From Neurospora intermedia (Eukaryota; Ascomycota; Sordariomycetes; Sordariales; Sordariaceae): DNA of 64,000 bases. The position numbers were made by a program, and so were the translations under genes. The stretch lies in contig BTPP01000001.1 in NCBI GenBank assembly GCA_037102815.1, positions 6,225,001-6,289,000 of the forward strand, in the 5' to 3' direction. Shown here in pieces: positions 12,505-24,037 of the stretch. The notes under the pieces were generated by a model that was given only the letters and a program-made list of their open reading frames with translations, had not been told where the DNA came from and did no database searches. Numbering within the stretch: the stretch's first letter is position 1; every line of letters starts with the position of its first letter.

Positions 12505-13165
12505 AAAGGGAGGAAAACAAAAAGAAAAAAAAAGTTGGATGCCAAAAGAGAAAGTGGAACGAAACAGTTCAGCGCCAAAACATCACCAGCATGAAGGGAA
12601 AGGCCTGACACACGACAATTTCGCAACAAGATACCCGGCTATGAAATTTGCTTTTTAGATTCTTCCAGGATAGATGTTCGTCCTGCGATTTTTTTTATTT
12701 TTTTTTTCTTACGTTAGTTATGTTACGATAGTCTTCACAACGATGCTTTCGGGTCAAATCTGATTCACACAAGAATGAGCTTCCGCCGTGTTTGGTCCCT
12801 TCTGATCAATGGGGCATAAAATTTGCGGACATGGAAAAGAGCTATTGATGCCTTTACGTAAATTGAAAATGGTTCAATGTGCAGATTAGTTTCATGATAA
12901 AAGAGTACTCAAATTGCCTGAAGCCTTAACATCACGATACGCGACATATGTTGTTATGTGATGAGTGAGCCTTGAATGGTGCGTCGAGGTTAGGTGCCTA
13001 TGTATATAGTACTGTTGATTTTGTGCAAATATATGGAGTTTTTTTCTGTATCAAGAAATACCCAAGCCAAAACCCGTACCAGCTTGCCTGCCAAGGATAT
13101 CAGAAACGCCAAAAGTCTATGAGAATAACCAAGTCAACATTGCACCCAAAGCTACCACTAACTAA
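12505..13165. other. Convergent 3' intergenic region DRE2/KEX1
   Basis: It contains the 3' ends of two convergent genes, with a T-rich stretch near 12690-12710. No supportable ORF or RNA gene was seen. Confidence 0.7.
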
Positions 13166-15264
13166 TCACGACCTCCCCCCAGGCTGCCTACTAGAACTGC
13201 CTTTCCCCGGTTTTTGCTCCTCCTCGTCATCACTAGCACCACCAATGCTATACCTACTATCCGCATGCGGGTCCTCCGGCTTGCTCAAATGCAAATCATC
13301 CAACTCGCTCTCGTCAAAATCCTGCGCTTCAACATCCCTCCTCCCGCTTCTCTTATTCCTGAAACCTGCCAATCCCTGACCTCTCGTCCTATCTCCGCTA
13401 CCAGGATTTCCACGAGGTCCCGGGTTGTTAGAAATGCTATGTCTCTCGCCCGTAGCAACACCCATATACCCCTTCCCAGCAGTCTTTCTCCTGTCTTTCC
13501 AGACAAACCATCCCCACACGCCCGCAGCAACAATGACAATCACCAGAACCAGCTCGCCTGACTTGCGATAGGCTTCCCACTTGGCCATCTCCAGCTTGGC
13601 CTTCTCGGCCGCTTGGTTGCTCGTGCTATTCCCTGCTGCGCCACCGACCGTCGTTTCGGGTAACTTCTCCCCGTCGAGCCTCGAGTCCGTAGGCTGTCCG
13701 CCAATGCTGCTGATATCCACGCCCATGAACCTATCCAGCATGTCGCGCGTGCGGCGGGGGTAGTCGAAGGGGACCATGTGGCTGGAGTTGTAAAAGAGCA
13801 CGTAGGTGAGGTTGCGCGCCTGCTGCCAGAAGCCGGCCGGTTCGCCTTCAAAGGTCCAGTCGCGTCGCGGCGCCCATGTTCCCGGGGTAAGTTCGAAGCC
13901 CTTGCCGCCGTTCCATTCCATGTTGGAGATCAGGGCTTCGGTGCCCAGGTGGTTGCAAATGAGGTCTTCGGCGCCGGAGAAGAGCAGGATGGGAACGCCG
14001 GCGGAGAGGATGTCGGGAAGTAAGGTGATGGACGGCTTGGTCTTGGGGTTGAAATTCCTGCCGACCTGGCCGTTGCATTCAGTCCAGCCGGTAGATTTGT
14101 TGTCGTTGATGTTGAGGGCCTTGATGACTTCCTTCTTGCGGAGGTAGGGGGTTACGCTCTTGAGGTCGGGGGGCCAGGCCATGCCGCATGAAGGGTAGTC
14201 GTCCTTCAGGCGGACGTCGTACATGTTGTAGCATTGGTTCTTGCCGCTGGCGCCGACGCCGCCAGCAGTCAGTTGGAGCATGTCTTGCAAAATAGCTTCG
14301 CATTCGGGGTAGTCGATCTTGTCGGGCTTGACGGCGATTTCCTTTTGGCAGATACGCTGTTGGATTTCGAGCTTGTTGGCGAGGTCGGTACCCTTCTTGA
14401 CGATGCCCTTCTCGTAGCCAAACTGGAGGTAGGCGTCGTATTGTTCTTTGGGGGAGACCCAGCCGTTGCCGATGAGGAGGCCCGAGAGGTTCCATTTGTG
14501 ATTGACGGGACCAGCGTTCTTGTTGCGTTCGAGGATAGCTTGGGCAATGTAGGGAATGTGCTGACCGGCGTAAGACTCTCCGGCAATGTAAAGCTAAGAA
14601 ATCGGTTAGACAGAACGAAGCGAAGAGGTTCAGAGTGTGGCACCTACATCGTCATGCTCGTACTCTGGGAACAGAGCAAACCACCTCTCCAAAAAGGTAA
14701 CAAAGTTGGCGGCCATCTCGGTTAACTCGTGGATGTAAGCGTTGGTGTCGACATAACTGAAGCCAGTACCGACGGGGTTGTCGACGAACAAGACGTTGGC
14801 GAACTCGTTCCATGCGCCATCGTTGTATACCAAGGTGTTCTCGTCCTTCAGTCTGTAGGGACCAATCTCCATCAATGCGCCATCCTCGGAACTGCAACCA
14901 GGACCACCGTTTAGCCAGATGACGGTTCGTTGTTTGTTGGCGATATGTTTGTTTTGGAAGTGCCAGAAGAATAGGTTGCCGTTGTTGTCAGGGGTGACCT
15001 CGATATGTCTGGTTGTGGGAACATGTCAGCCTTGGTGTTCCCCAACATGTCGGATTCGCAGCAACAGTGAACTTACCCGGCATGCATCTTAACCAGAGGA
15101 CCATCTGGTGCGCCTGGCAGATCATGGACAAAGTAATCGGCGGAACCGGCAGCGGCGACGAAGCTGGATGTCCACGACAGCGTGAATGCCGCGATCAGAG
15201 TCGACAGTCGTCTCCAGCTAGCCATGGGCCGGCCAGAATTGGTGGTGGTGGTGGTGGCGGCCAT
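13166..15264 (-). CDS. KEX1: Kex1-type serine carboxypeptidase (pheromone/killer precursor processing)
   Basis: Three exons on the minus strand, 15264-15077, 15008-14648 and 14593-13166, give 658 aa. An ATG three codons upstream (15273) is the alternative start. The enzyme trims C-terminal Lys/Arg left by the Kex2 protease in the late Golgi (family knowledge). An N-terminal hydrophobic signal lies at about residues 20-41. The S10 peptidase domain has [13 protein letters not shown] for substrate binding. The catalytic triad is Ser190 (GESYAG), Asp393 (SGAEDLICN) and His455 (NSSHMVPFD). Splicing joins YEHDD to [10 protein letters not shown] exactly as the family requires. One membrane span (about 530-550) precedes a basic and then acidic cytosolic tail, typical of a Golgi-retained Kex1. 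It is divergent from SFM1. Confidence 0.96.
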
Positions 15265-15650
15265 GATCACCAACTGGACTCAAGTCGCTGGGTTCAGTTG
15301 TGGTGGATGGGATGGAGGAGCGGGACAATTGTCGTAAGTTTGGCTACCTATCACCACCAACCACGTTCATGGGGGAGGATAGAAGAAGGCCGACGACAAC
15401 GGCAAGAGTTGTAGGAACTTTGAAAAGGTCGAGATGTTGCTCCGAGACAGCATCCATGGATGAAACGGCAAAGAGGGAATCTGTCCTTGGGGCGGACGGA
15501 CAATAGTGTACAACGTGGGATGAATGCCACTGCGGCACGGATAGTGGCGTTCCATTTCAGCTAGACCTCACAGGGGGCAATCTCATTACAAGTAAGGGAC
15601 CCTGTTAGTGGTATTGGGCGATCCCGGTATGCTGGCCTAACATATAGCTG

Positions 15651-15681
<31 letters not shown>

Positions 15682-16607
15682 TGGTCTTTCCATGCAGTCA
15701 CTCAGTCCATGCCTCGTGGATGGACGCGCAAGCCCGTTCCATTCTCCTTCCTTCGACTTTCCAACCTAAGCAATGTCGATATTGAAAGATGATACTCTTT
15801 ATGCCCTTGTCTGCTATATTGACATGCTTCATGAATGTCCTGTGCAAGTTTATGTAACTGTGGACAGAGTCGGAACTACACACCAACTTACTCGCTATAA
15901 GAGCTTCCAAGGTTGTTTCCAGATCTTCAGGCACCGCATCTGGTTGTGAATAAACGTCCCCTTATTCAGCCACTAACACGACTTGACAGAGTGTCATGAC
16001 AAGCCTCTTCGACAGCTTTACTCCCTGATGATTGACAAAGAGCAGCCTTAGAGGAAAACATCAGGCGAGAGTTTCTAAATCCGGCTATCGGCAAGAACTG
16101 AATAGCCGCTCATAAAATCGGGCCAGACCTGAACGACCGAGCGATTGTCCGCGAGCACGACTCATCTCGGCAGTCAAACGTGAGCTCCTCGTATATACGA
16201 TTACAAGTTCATCCACACTCTCCCCCGGTGTATGAGACAACAATTAGACATAACAATTAGACATGTACACGATCCCTCGGTCCGGACAGCCCCTACCGCC
16301 GGGATCTCTGCCGGAATGATGATATAAGACATTGCGGGGCCGGCTTCCGAGAACGGGCATGGCAACCCGGGCCCGGATCACCGAACTGGATCACCGTTAC
16401 GGCATGCCGCCTTGGCACGGAGAACCCCACCAAAAGCCATTAGAGAGCTCCACCAAGAAAATGTTAGTCTTGGCCTTGGAGACCGTCCAAACACTTACAC
16501 ACAAACTTAACCCTCACTTTGACCTTTTTGATATCCTTGGATATCTCGGCCCCAGCACAACTTTTGAGCCGGTTCTTTTTTGAATTCCTACTTCAGCTAC
16601 CGTAGCA
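15265..16607. other. Divergent intergenic region KEX1/SFM1
   Basis: This 1.3-kb region holds both promoters. It contains the 30-base G run at 15650-15679 and a short tandem duplication of acaattagacat near 16240-16265. The small ORFs present look like chance. No RNA gene was recognised. Confidence 0.65.
15650..15679. repeat. Poly-G tract, 30 bases
   Basis: Thirty consecutive G residues on the plus strand follow catatagct. The tract lies about 390 bp upstream of the KEX1 start, in the shared promoter region with SFM1. Confidence 0.9.
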
Positions 16608-17559
16608 ATGGCCGCCACCAAGAAGACCTACATCGTCGAGCACCTCGATGAGGAGCTGGGCCCCTGGTCCGAGCTCGAGTACCTCGCTATCGCCAAGGAA
16701 TCGCAAGAGATCGGTTCCGAGTTCCATCTGACTTCCCTGCCCCAGGGCTTCAAGGTCCCCGAGGCCCTGGCCGCTGTGCCGGCCTTCAAGGCCGAGAACC
16801 GCGGTGTTGAGGAGATCTATGCTGCTGACAAGAGCAGGGTCTGCCTGCTTGATCCCGCGGCCAAGAAGGACTTGAGCCCTGAGGATGGCGAGACCTTTGA
16901 TGTTTTCCTGTTTGGCGGCATTTTGGGTATGTCCTGTTCTTTCTCTGGCTCTGAAATGGAAAGTTCTTGATGAGTAATGGATACTGACTGCACGGTGTTA
17001 TAGGTGACGACCCCCCGAGAGGTAAACTCAGTCCTGGATATCGATCTCAGTGAAAAACTGGCTACTAACAAGCAAAACAGACAGAACTTCTGAGCTCCGC
17101 AAGAAGGGCTTCGAGGGTCGCCGTCTCGGCCCCGTGCAGATGACCACTGATACTGCTGTCCGTGTCACTCGTCTGGTTGTTGAGGGCAAGAGTAAGTTAC
17201 TCTCAGATTGTTTCCTCGTCATTGGATTTCCTTCCCTTCAACTCTTTGTCCTCTTCACTGTCGTTCTTCAGCTTTTGAGACACACTCCGTTCCCGTTGCG
17301 GGATGTCACTAACATTTCCCAGCCCCCGTCGACAAGATTCCCTACGTCGACCACCCCGAGCTCAAGTTCAGCGAGCACGAGAGCACACAGATGCCCTTCC
17401 GCTATGTCACTGACAAGGAGGGCAAGCCAATCATGCCTGCGGTAAGTCCTGGCAGAAAAGTAGTTGACAAGTGAAAGAAATTGATAACTGACTGTTGAAC
17501 AGGGCATGGTTGAGTTGATCAAGAAAGACTCGGACAAGGCTATTGACGACATGTTCTAA
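16608..17559 (+). CDS. SFM1: Sfm1-type SPOUT methyltransferase (ribosomal protein arginine methylation)
   Basis: Five exons (16608-16926, 17004-17021, 17081-17191, 17323-17441, 17503-17559) encode 207 aa. Yeast Sfm1 is an unusual SPOUT-fold enzyme that monomethylates an arginine of ribosomal protein Rps3 (family knowledge). The conserved core is rebuilt only after splicing. VCLLDP and EDGETFDVFLFGGILG come from exon 1, DDPPR from exon 2, and DRTSELRKKGFEGR plus QMTTDTAVRVT from exon 3. The C-terminal MPFRY...GMVELIKKD matches the family end. Length is as expected for the family. Exon 2 is only 18 nt, and every junction keeps frame. Confidence in the family is high; substrate is inferred from yeast. 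Confidence 0.92.
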
Positions 17560-17953
17560 GTTACATGCCTTGGATACCAATGAAGAAAAGATAGAGTATA
17601 TACCCAACCAGAATCTGTTTATATGTTGTCTCTTGACTTTCCTGGAGGAAGTTTTATCAGATTTCGACCAGCTGTTGAGCTCGTTATCTTCTCGTATGAC
17701 ATGAACGAGCTTCAGCTACCTACAAGCACCCCAAGCGGGGTTATTCCGTCTCCTGTTATCTTATCAAACGCTGTCTAACCCCGCTGGGTATGAATCGGGG
17801 TCTAGAGGTAGCAGTTGACTCGATCAGATACAGATAATCCAGGGTCCTAATATCTCGACAGCTCCTAACTTATATCCCTCTTTCAACCCAGAGTCCTTCA
17901 AAACGAGCACTCCAACACCTTCACAGAACCTCACGAGAACCAACACCACCAAA
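17560..17953. other. Intergenic region SFM1/DHODH
   Basis: It holds the 3' UTR of SFM1 and the promoter of the dehydrogenase gene. An imperfect palindromic pair (accccaagcggggtt and ctaaccccgctgggt) occurs near 17725-17790. No other feature was seen. Confidence 0.6.
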
Positions 17954-19189
17954 ATGACAATCCCAACACTCGACATCTACCCGCCCCTCATCAACACCCC
18001 CTGTCCTGCAGCAACGACACTCGAGGACCTCCTCATCCTCTGGAACTGTCCTTCCACCGGCGCCATAACCACTCGCACCTCGCTCCTCTCCGGTTTTCCC
18101 CACGACGACACCAAGAACCTCTATGTCTTCTATGACTCCTCCTCCCACACCGTTTCGTCTTCTACCAACCCTTCTTCCCCCTCATCAGCAACTCCAACCA
18201 CTCAAAACGCCACCCTCAACTCCCTCGGCTACAGCCCTTTACCTCTCCAAACCTACCTCCACTTTATACGGACCATTGCCGAGTATCATTCTCCTCCTCC
18301 TCCTCCTCCTCCCAACAACAACAACGGCCGCAGCATCGGCAGGAGTAAAACCATCATCATCTCCGTCACCGGTTCCGCAGAGGACATAGCCCAATGTTAC
18401 CTGCACATCGCCCGTCTCCAGTCGGAATTACTTTATGTCACTTCTTCTTCTCCTTCTTTTGTGGTAAAGGTGGCAATGGAAATCAACCTCTCGTGCCCCA
18501 ACATCCCGCACCATCCGCCTCCGGCTTACTCCCACGACGCGTTGACTCGATATCTTGACTCCCTCGCTGGCGCCATCAAGGCTGCGGAAGCTGAGGGCCT
18601 ACCCAGAATTCCAGTGGGATTGAAGACGCCGCCGTATACGTACGAGACACAGTTCCTGGGGTTGATGGAGGCTTTGGAGGTTTCGGCTTCGAATGCTTCG
18701 GTGGCTTCTACGTTGGGGGTTTCTGTGTCGGAGGCTTCTGCGTCGGGAGCGGCTTCGGTTTCGGCTACAGCTCTGGCATCAGAGAGGAACGAAAACGAGG
18801 AACCAGAAAAAGAACCACAATGTCCAATCACCTTCCTAACAGCAACCAACACCCTCGGCAGTTGTCTTGCTTTTACAGACTCCAATACCTCTACTACCAA
18901 AGAGGCATTACCAACCGAGTTAGGAACAGGCGGACTAGCCGGTGCGCCCTTACATCCATTAGCACTAGGGAACGTCAAGACGCTTAGGAAAATGTTGGAT
19001 GAAAGAGTTGAAAAGCTGGGACATCGGATACAAATAATTGGAGTGGGAGGGGTGTTGGATGCACAGGGGTATAGGAGGATGAGGACGGCGGGCGCGGATG
19101 TGGTTGGGTTGGCGAGTGGGTTGTTGTTGAAGGGGGTAAAAGTTTTTGAGGAGATTGAGAAGGGGTTGTTGGGAGAGGGTGGGTGGTAG
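17954..19189 (+). CDS. Class 1A-type dihydroorotate dehydrogenase homologue
   Basis: A single exon of 411 aa; the ATG sits in accaccaaaATG. Class 1A enzymes (yeast Ura1, Lactococcus PyrD-A) are soluble FMN proteins that oxidise dihydroorotate to orotate using fumarate. The N-terminus has the NTPCPAATTLEDL...GAITT pattern of the family. MEINLSCPNIP (residues about 175-185) contains the active-site Cys of class 1 enzymes, and VGLKTPPY, TATNTLG and IQIIGVGGV supply substrate and FMN-phosphate contacts. Two low-complexity inserts are unusual: a Ser/Thr/Pro-Asn-rich segment at about 62-130 and an Ala/Ser/Glu segment at about 240-280. No presequence or membrane helix is visible, unlike the mitochondrial class 2 enzyme that normally serves pyrimidine synthesis in filamentous ascomycetes. 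It may therefore be an accessory enzyme or act on a related substrate. Confidence 0.85.
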   Translation: MTIPTLDIYPPLINTPCPAATTLEDLLILWNCPSTGAITTRTSLLSGFPHDDTKNLYVFYDSSSHTVSSSTNPSSPSSATPTTQNATLNSLGYSPLPLQTYLHFIRTIAEYHSPPPPPPPNNNNGRSIGRSKTIIISVTGSAEDIAQCYLHIARLQSELLYVTSSSPSFVVKVAMEINLSCPNIPHHPPPAYSHDALTRYLDSLAGAIKAAEAEGLPRIPVGLKTPPYTYETQFLGLMEALEVSASNASVASTLGVSVSEASASGAASVSATALASERNENEEPEKEPQCPITFLTATNTLGSCLAFTDSNTSTTKEALPTELGTGGLAGAPLHPLALGNVKTLRKMLDERVEKLGHRIQIIGVGGVLDAQGYRRMRTAGADVVGLASGLLLKGVKVFEEIEKGLLGEGGW

Positions 19190-19592
19190 TGAGGTAGGTC
19201 TGTTGTGCGATGAAATAGAAGAGAGAGAGAGAGAATGGGATAGGGAAGTAAGGTGCGAGGAATTGAAGGTAGGAGCAGAGGGTACAGAAACAGGGTAAGC
19301 ATGATTTATTGTGTGTTAGCAGCAAGCGTGTATAGAGAAGAGAGGTCAAGAGAGGAAAATGTACAAGAGGGTGGTGGTTGTTTGGTATACAAAACAAGTT
19401 CCGTCTTATCTTTCTCTGACTTTGGTTTGTACATTAGGTTTTCAGTGGTTGAAAGCATTCCTTCTGGATCTCCTCCAGTCAGCCACATAGCAAGAAACGA
19501 AATGCCGTCCGAAAAAGAAAGACGTTTCGTTTCTACATCAAACACAAAAAGAAAAAGAAAAGATGGGCAAGATGCAAAATAAGAGAATGCGT
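19190..19592. other. Intergenic region between DHODH and tRNA-Phe
   Basis: It contains a GA-rich stretch right after the DHODH stop and A-rich sequence before the tRNA. No supportable gene was seen. Confidence 0.6.
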
Positions 19593-19681
19593 TGCGGTTT
19601 GTGTGGATCGAACACACGACCTTCAGATTTATGAGTGAAGTGGACTTCAGTCTGACGCTCTCCCAACTGAGCTAAACCCGC
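19593..19681 (-). tRNA. tRNA-Phe (GAA) with 16-nt intron
   Basis: The minus strand from 19681 reads GCGGGTTTAGCTCAGTTGGG at the 5' end and has the T-arm GTGTGTTCGATCCACAC. It ends in CCGCA at 19593. The anticodon stem-loop CAGA-CTGAAGA-TCTG is restored by removing 16 nt (19644-19629) one base 3' of the anticodon GAA, the canonical position for nuclear tRNA introns. Mature length without CCA is 73 nt. The plus strand read as given shows the complementary sequence. Confidence 0.97.
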
Positions 19682-20014
19682 TTTGATGGATGATTATACT
19701 TTTGGTTCCACATAAGTAGCCACCCAGCATCCAGGTTTCTGTCTCCTCGATGTCGAAGCCATCGCCAGTGTCCGTGCTGCTAAATACGCTTTTGGCTTTG
19801 GCTGGATATGACTTAATGTCAGTAGGTTAATGCTCGGTCACGATAGGTCCGCAAATTGTCATCCATTCTGCCAATGTTCGCTATTAGGCCCGGTTTCATT
19901 CCCCCCTACTTCCCATCCTACAACTAGTGGTATACCTATCACCTATCGTTACCGGCTCCGGTATAAATACCTTGATGCCCTACTCGACTCGCTCGTGTCA
20001 GATCCACATGCCGC
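19682..20014. other. Intergenic region tRNA-Phe/GCP3 3' end
   Basis: It is the upstream flank of the tRNA gene and the 3' UTR of GCP3. Nothing else is visible. Confidence 0.6.
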
Positions 20015-22992
20015 CTAGGCCTTCGAGGTATCTGTCCCACGAAAAGTCGTCCCTCCTCCCGCAACACCTTGCCCACCACTCCCCCCAGCCTGAGACTGTC
20101 CCTGAGCGCCCACTACCGACGATGCCCCCGAAGCGACAGAGGCAGCTCCACCAGTGGGGACGGTACTTGACGAGCTCTTCGTCTTCCTCCTCACAGGTTG
20201 ATACACGTCATTGAAATTCATCGACACTCCCAAGAACCGCATATCCACATCCGGCTGATACGCCAAATCTCCCAAGAGGATCTGCAACCTGGTCTTAAAG
20301 TTGGCGCCCAATTGCTTCAACCGGTCCTGCAACGCTGGGAACTCGCTCTTAACTGATCCCGCGTCACTGGTGGCCGCGGCGTCAAAGTACTCGTATGGCG
20401 GATCGAGATCCATCGAGTCAGCCATGGACGACGCAGCTTGGGAATCGGCTCGGTCTCGCGTCGTGGTTCGGGTGCTCCCACCGCGGTGTGAGTAGATCAG
20501 CCCGGCTGTCTCCTTCTCCTGACGTCTCGTAAAGTCGGAGACGGACCAGCTGTAGAGACCGTCTACGCTGTCTCTGTAGGCGAGCATGATCCGGAGCAGC
20601 TCGCTTAGCTGGACCATGTACGAGTTGCGATCTTCGTCGGTCGTGGAAGATGCCGAGACAGATTCGCCTGTCTGCGGGAACTGTCGTCGTTTGGCACCGA
20701 GGAGACCCTTGTGTGTGATGGATGTGAGGTATTTGGTGTGGGCAGTTATTAGGTCGTCGAGCGTGCAGTTCTCCTTGTGAATGTTCTTTTGCAGTTCGGT
20801 CCAACTGCTTTCGATGACCTCAAAGAGGATGTAGTACTGTAATTGGCCGACAAAGTGGACCATCTCGGCAAGCACACCCCGGGTGCTCTTCCATGTTTGA
20901 AGCACCGTCTCGTCCGACGTCTGGAGAACGCCGCGGGCGCCAGTCATGCACTTGCGCCAGGTCGAGGCCAGGGCAAACTCGACACGCTTGATACGCCAAA
21001 GGAAGTTGAAGACTTTGAGGTACTGTCGGTTGCCCCACTCGGTAACAACGACGTCCACAGGCGCGTCAATCTTGTACTCGAGCGTGAAGCAGTCCCAGCC
21101 GATATCACCATGGCTAAGCTGAAGCATGCGAGCATCCAAGCGATTGGTGATTTCTGGATCATCATACTGAGCGTTTGAGCCTCGGATGGCATGCTCAAGC
21201 TGCGCAGTGAGTGTATGTCGATACTGGGCGCCCGCTGGCCGATCTAGGTTAGGAGCCAGCGACTCCATCAGTAGAGCAATAAAATCACCCTGCCCCAGCA
21301 GAATGTACCGCTTTAGCGCCTCTAGATGATCAAAGACACGGAATTGATCATTTAGGAGACGCATAAGATGGCTCATTGTCTCCCTGTGTGCCTCGTCAAT
21401 CCAGGCTTCTAGGGTAGCTGTGTCACCATATTTGAGCTCCCTGGACGCATTTTTACTGTAGTCCTCAACCCATTTGTGATCACCGCAGCTGTGGCGGATG
21501 AAGTTGAGGGACTTTCCAATGAGGAAAACCTTGTCAGCAAAGTTGCGTGTGATAATACTCGGAACCATGTCCTCAACAAGCTCATACTTGGAGTTCCAGA
21601 CACTCATTTGGCCCTTAGCTTTGGCGTCTTTCCTCTCCTCATCGAGGGGGTTCTGTTCCCGAACGAAAAACTCCATATGGGGATCGAGGAGCTCTCCGTC
21701 ATAAATCCAGCGGCGTAGGATATCATAGAATGGGCGGGTAACGTCAACAAGCAAGCGCTCAGCGAAGGCAGCTACGACAGGATCGCCGTGTGAAGACGAG
21801 AAGCTGTGAATCAGGGTGATCAGCTGCCCCCCATGCTTATTCTTGCTCTCCTCGGCAATCAGAGACATGAGGCGCAAGCCCATAGTAGCCTCACGGGTCC
21901 ATACCACGCATCGCTTGAGCGTAACGCCGGTTTTTCCAATGCCACCACGGGGGGCAGACTCGTCAAGCTCAGAGAGAGCGCGGCGAATTTGCGTCTCTAG
22001 GGTAGCCACCAGAGTCAAATATGACCGAAGCTCCTTGCTGATGGCAGCCCGCAGACTCTGGCCCAGTAATCCATTTGCCGGCGTTTTGGTAAACTCGTTC
22101 AGTCCTCGGTAAAGAAGCGAAGGCTCAGCCAGTGTGTTGAGAAGGGAGATGATGGGGATAGGAAGCGTTGGTGGTAGCTTTAACGTTGTGTCGTTGAGAA
22201 AGGGGAGAGTTGCCGATGAAAGGCCCTGCAGGGTGAAGGGCAGGTCCCTTAACAAGACCGGCTCCGAGGGGTCGTGTACCACATCCCTTTCGTCTCTTGA
22301 AGCAGGACCAGCCTGGTGACTCTGGGCAGGCGTATGACCTTGGTCTCGACCATGTCTTGGCCTTTCTGGGGGGAGATTGTGAAAGCCTTCGGGAGAAGGG
22401 GCATCCTCCATGACCTCCTCATCCTGAACCTCGTCATATGCCGGGATCCTGGGTTCGGCAGGCCATGCTGACGGCTGGGGAGGTGTTTGCGCCTGGATCT
22501 GAGGGTGGAACTGAGGGTCGAAATGAGGTTGCTGCCGGGAAAGCGGGCTTAAAGGGAGGGGCTCATTGGGATCTGGCGAGTCCGAGAGCTGGTATAGAAA
22601 GTAGAGGATGGCCCACTTTTGGTTGAGCACCGGGAGGGAGAGTAGTCGGGTGTAGAGGTGGGAGAAGCGCAGTGCCTGGGTTGGGTTTCCCTGGATCAGC
22701 TTCCTCTTGATCAAGTCAGAGGCATTGTTGACGTCGGCATCGTAGCTTGGCGAGGAGGGTCTGGTTTGGGGAGAAAGGCAGAGAGAGTTAGCAATGTTTG
22801 TTTTGTTGGCCGTTGCTGGAGCAATCCTCCTTACTGTTCGAGAAGGGCCTTGACGGCCGAGGCATAGTCGTCGTGTCGAAGCTCGGCGGTCTGGTCGTCT
22901 TCGTAGGGGTTTTCGGGGATCAGGTGGGCTATGAGGCTGTCGATGGCGCTGGAGATCTTCTGGGCTCGGTGTTCCTGCTGTCGGCTAGCCAT
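20015..22992 (-). CDS. GCP3: Gamma-tubulin complex component 3 (Spc98/Alp6 family)
   Basis: Two exons, 22992-22835 and 22760-20015, encode 967 aa; the start is ATGGCTAGCCGACAG. GCP3 pairs with GCP2 and gamma-tubulin to nucleate microtubules at the spindle pole body and cytoplasmic sites (family knowledge). The N-terminal GRIP1 region begins around residue 215 (LLRDLPFTLQG). The family block HGDPVVAAFAERLL followed by YDILRRWIYDGEL and HMEFFV (about 385-425) is diagnostic of GCP3 rather than GCP2. The C-terminal GRIP2 region contains NFLWRIKRVE and WRKCM. It ends with FKTRLQILLGDLA and DMRFLGVSMNFNDVY, then a Gly/Ser/Gln-rich tail. It is divergent from HFI1. Confidence 0.93.
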
Positions 22993-24037
22993 TGTTGCAT
23001 TGTCTGGGGGCGGGTGGAATTGGCGGCGTCCAGTTGTATGCCCATCACATCTTCCTTCTCTCCCTTGACTCTTCAACTTTTCTTTGCTTGCTCGAATATC
23101 GTAAACCAACTGAAATGATGCAAAGTGGTAGCGCAGGTGGGTTTTGGTTTGAGGGGTGTTGCCGGCCGGAGAGGGGACGCGCTACAAGACGCGACAGACG
23201 GTGATGGTGTTGATCTTCCACCAGGTTGTTGTTTGTTGGAGCTTGAACTTGGTACTGAAGTTGCACTTGGTGACCATGGCGGCTCTTTCCAGCGCTCCCA
23301 GTCCCCTGAACGGGTAAATACACTGCCCTAGACTGGTTGTGGGCGGCAGGCAGTACCCGGGCCCCAACAACGCCTGGGCTCAATAGTTCCATGTTGCGCC
23401 CGTACCTTGATTTAGCGTGCATCTTTCAGGGCTCTTTTCAGAACTCTTTCGCAAAATCCAACGACCCAACAACCGCCCGGAAAGTGACTTGACCACCAAA
23501 GGAGGAGGAGAACGACAACTCCCGTGGGTCTCGATTCAGACTTCCAACCGTCCAACATCCAGCCTTTGTCACTCTGATACACCAATCTACTTGTCGACGA
23601 CAGGATGCTCAATTCATCAATCTGAGCCCAGATTCGCAATCGTATAGCGTTGGCCGACGGTTTTAGGTCCAGATGATCATATTCCCGCGTCGCAATTGTG
23701 TTGTTGCTTTGCGCGCGACTGTCCGGGTCTGACGCCATTCGCAGGCAGGGGCTTCATATTCTAAAGCGCCATTACCAACGAGAGAGAGTCCTTGCTCGGA
23801 AGGAGGGAAACCATTATCAGCTTCAACCTTAAGAGGTACTACTGCTTGGAGGAGTGGTTTGGTATTGTGAGGTTCTTTCTGGAGGACGCCAGGAATCATC
23901 CTTCTCCTTCTTCGCCGAGGTCACAGTCCGCCCTTCTCTTCCGGTTCCGGTTCCGGTCCCGGCCCGGATTTCGACCTCGACGGCATTTCCAAACCGACAC
24001 ATCTACAACCGCTCTGTGAAGAGCCACACCTACCAAC
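22993..24037. other. Divergent promoter region GCP3/HFI1
   Basis: One kilobase between two divergent starts. A 108-codon frame on the minus strand (23738-23412) starts with ATG and has a plausible first half, but it lacks homology I can recognise and its second half looks random. I do not call it a gene. Confidence 0.55.

Noticed and set aside
23412-23738. 108-codon minus-strand frame between GCP3 and HFI1
   Set aside because: It begins plausibly, but no family is recognisable. The second half looks random and the ATG context is weak.
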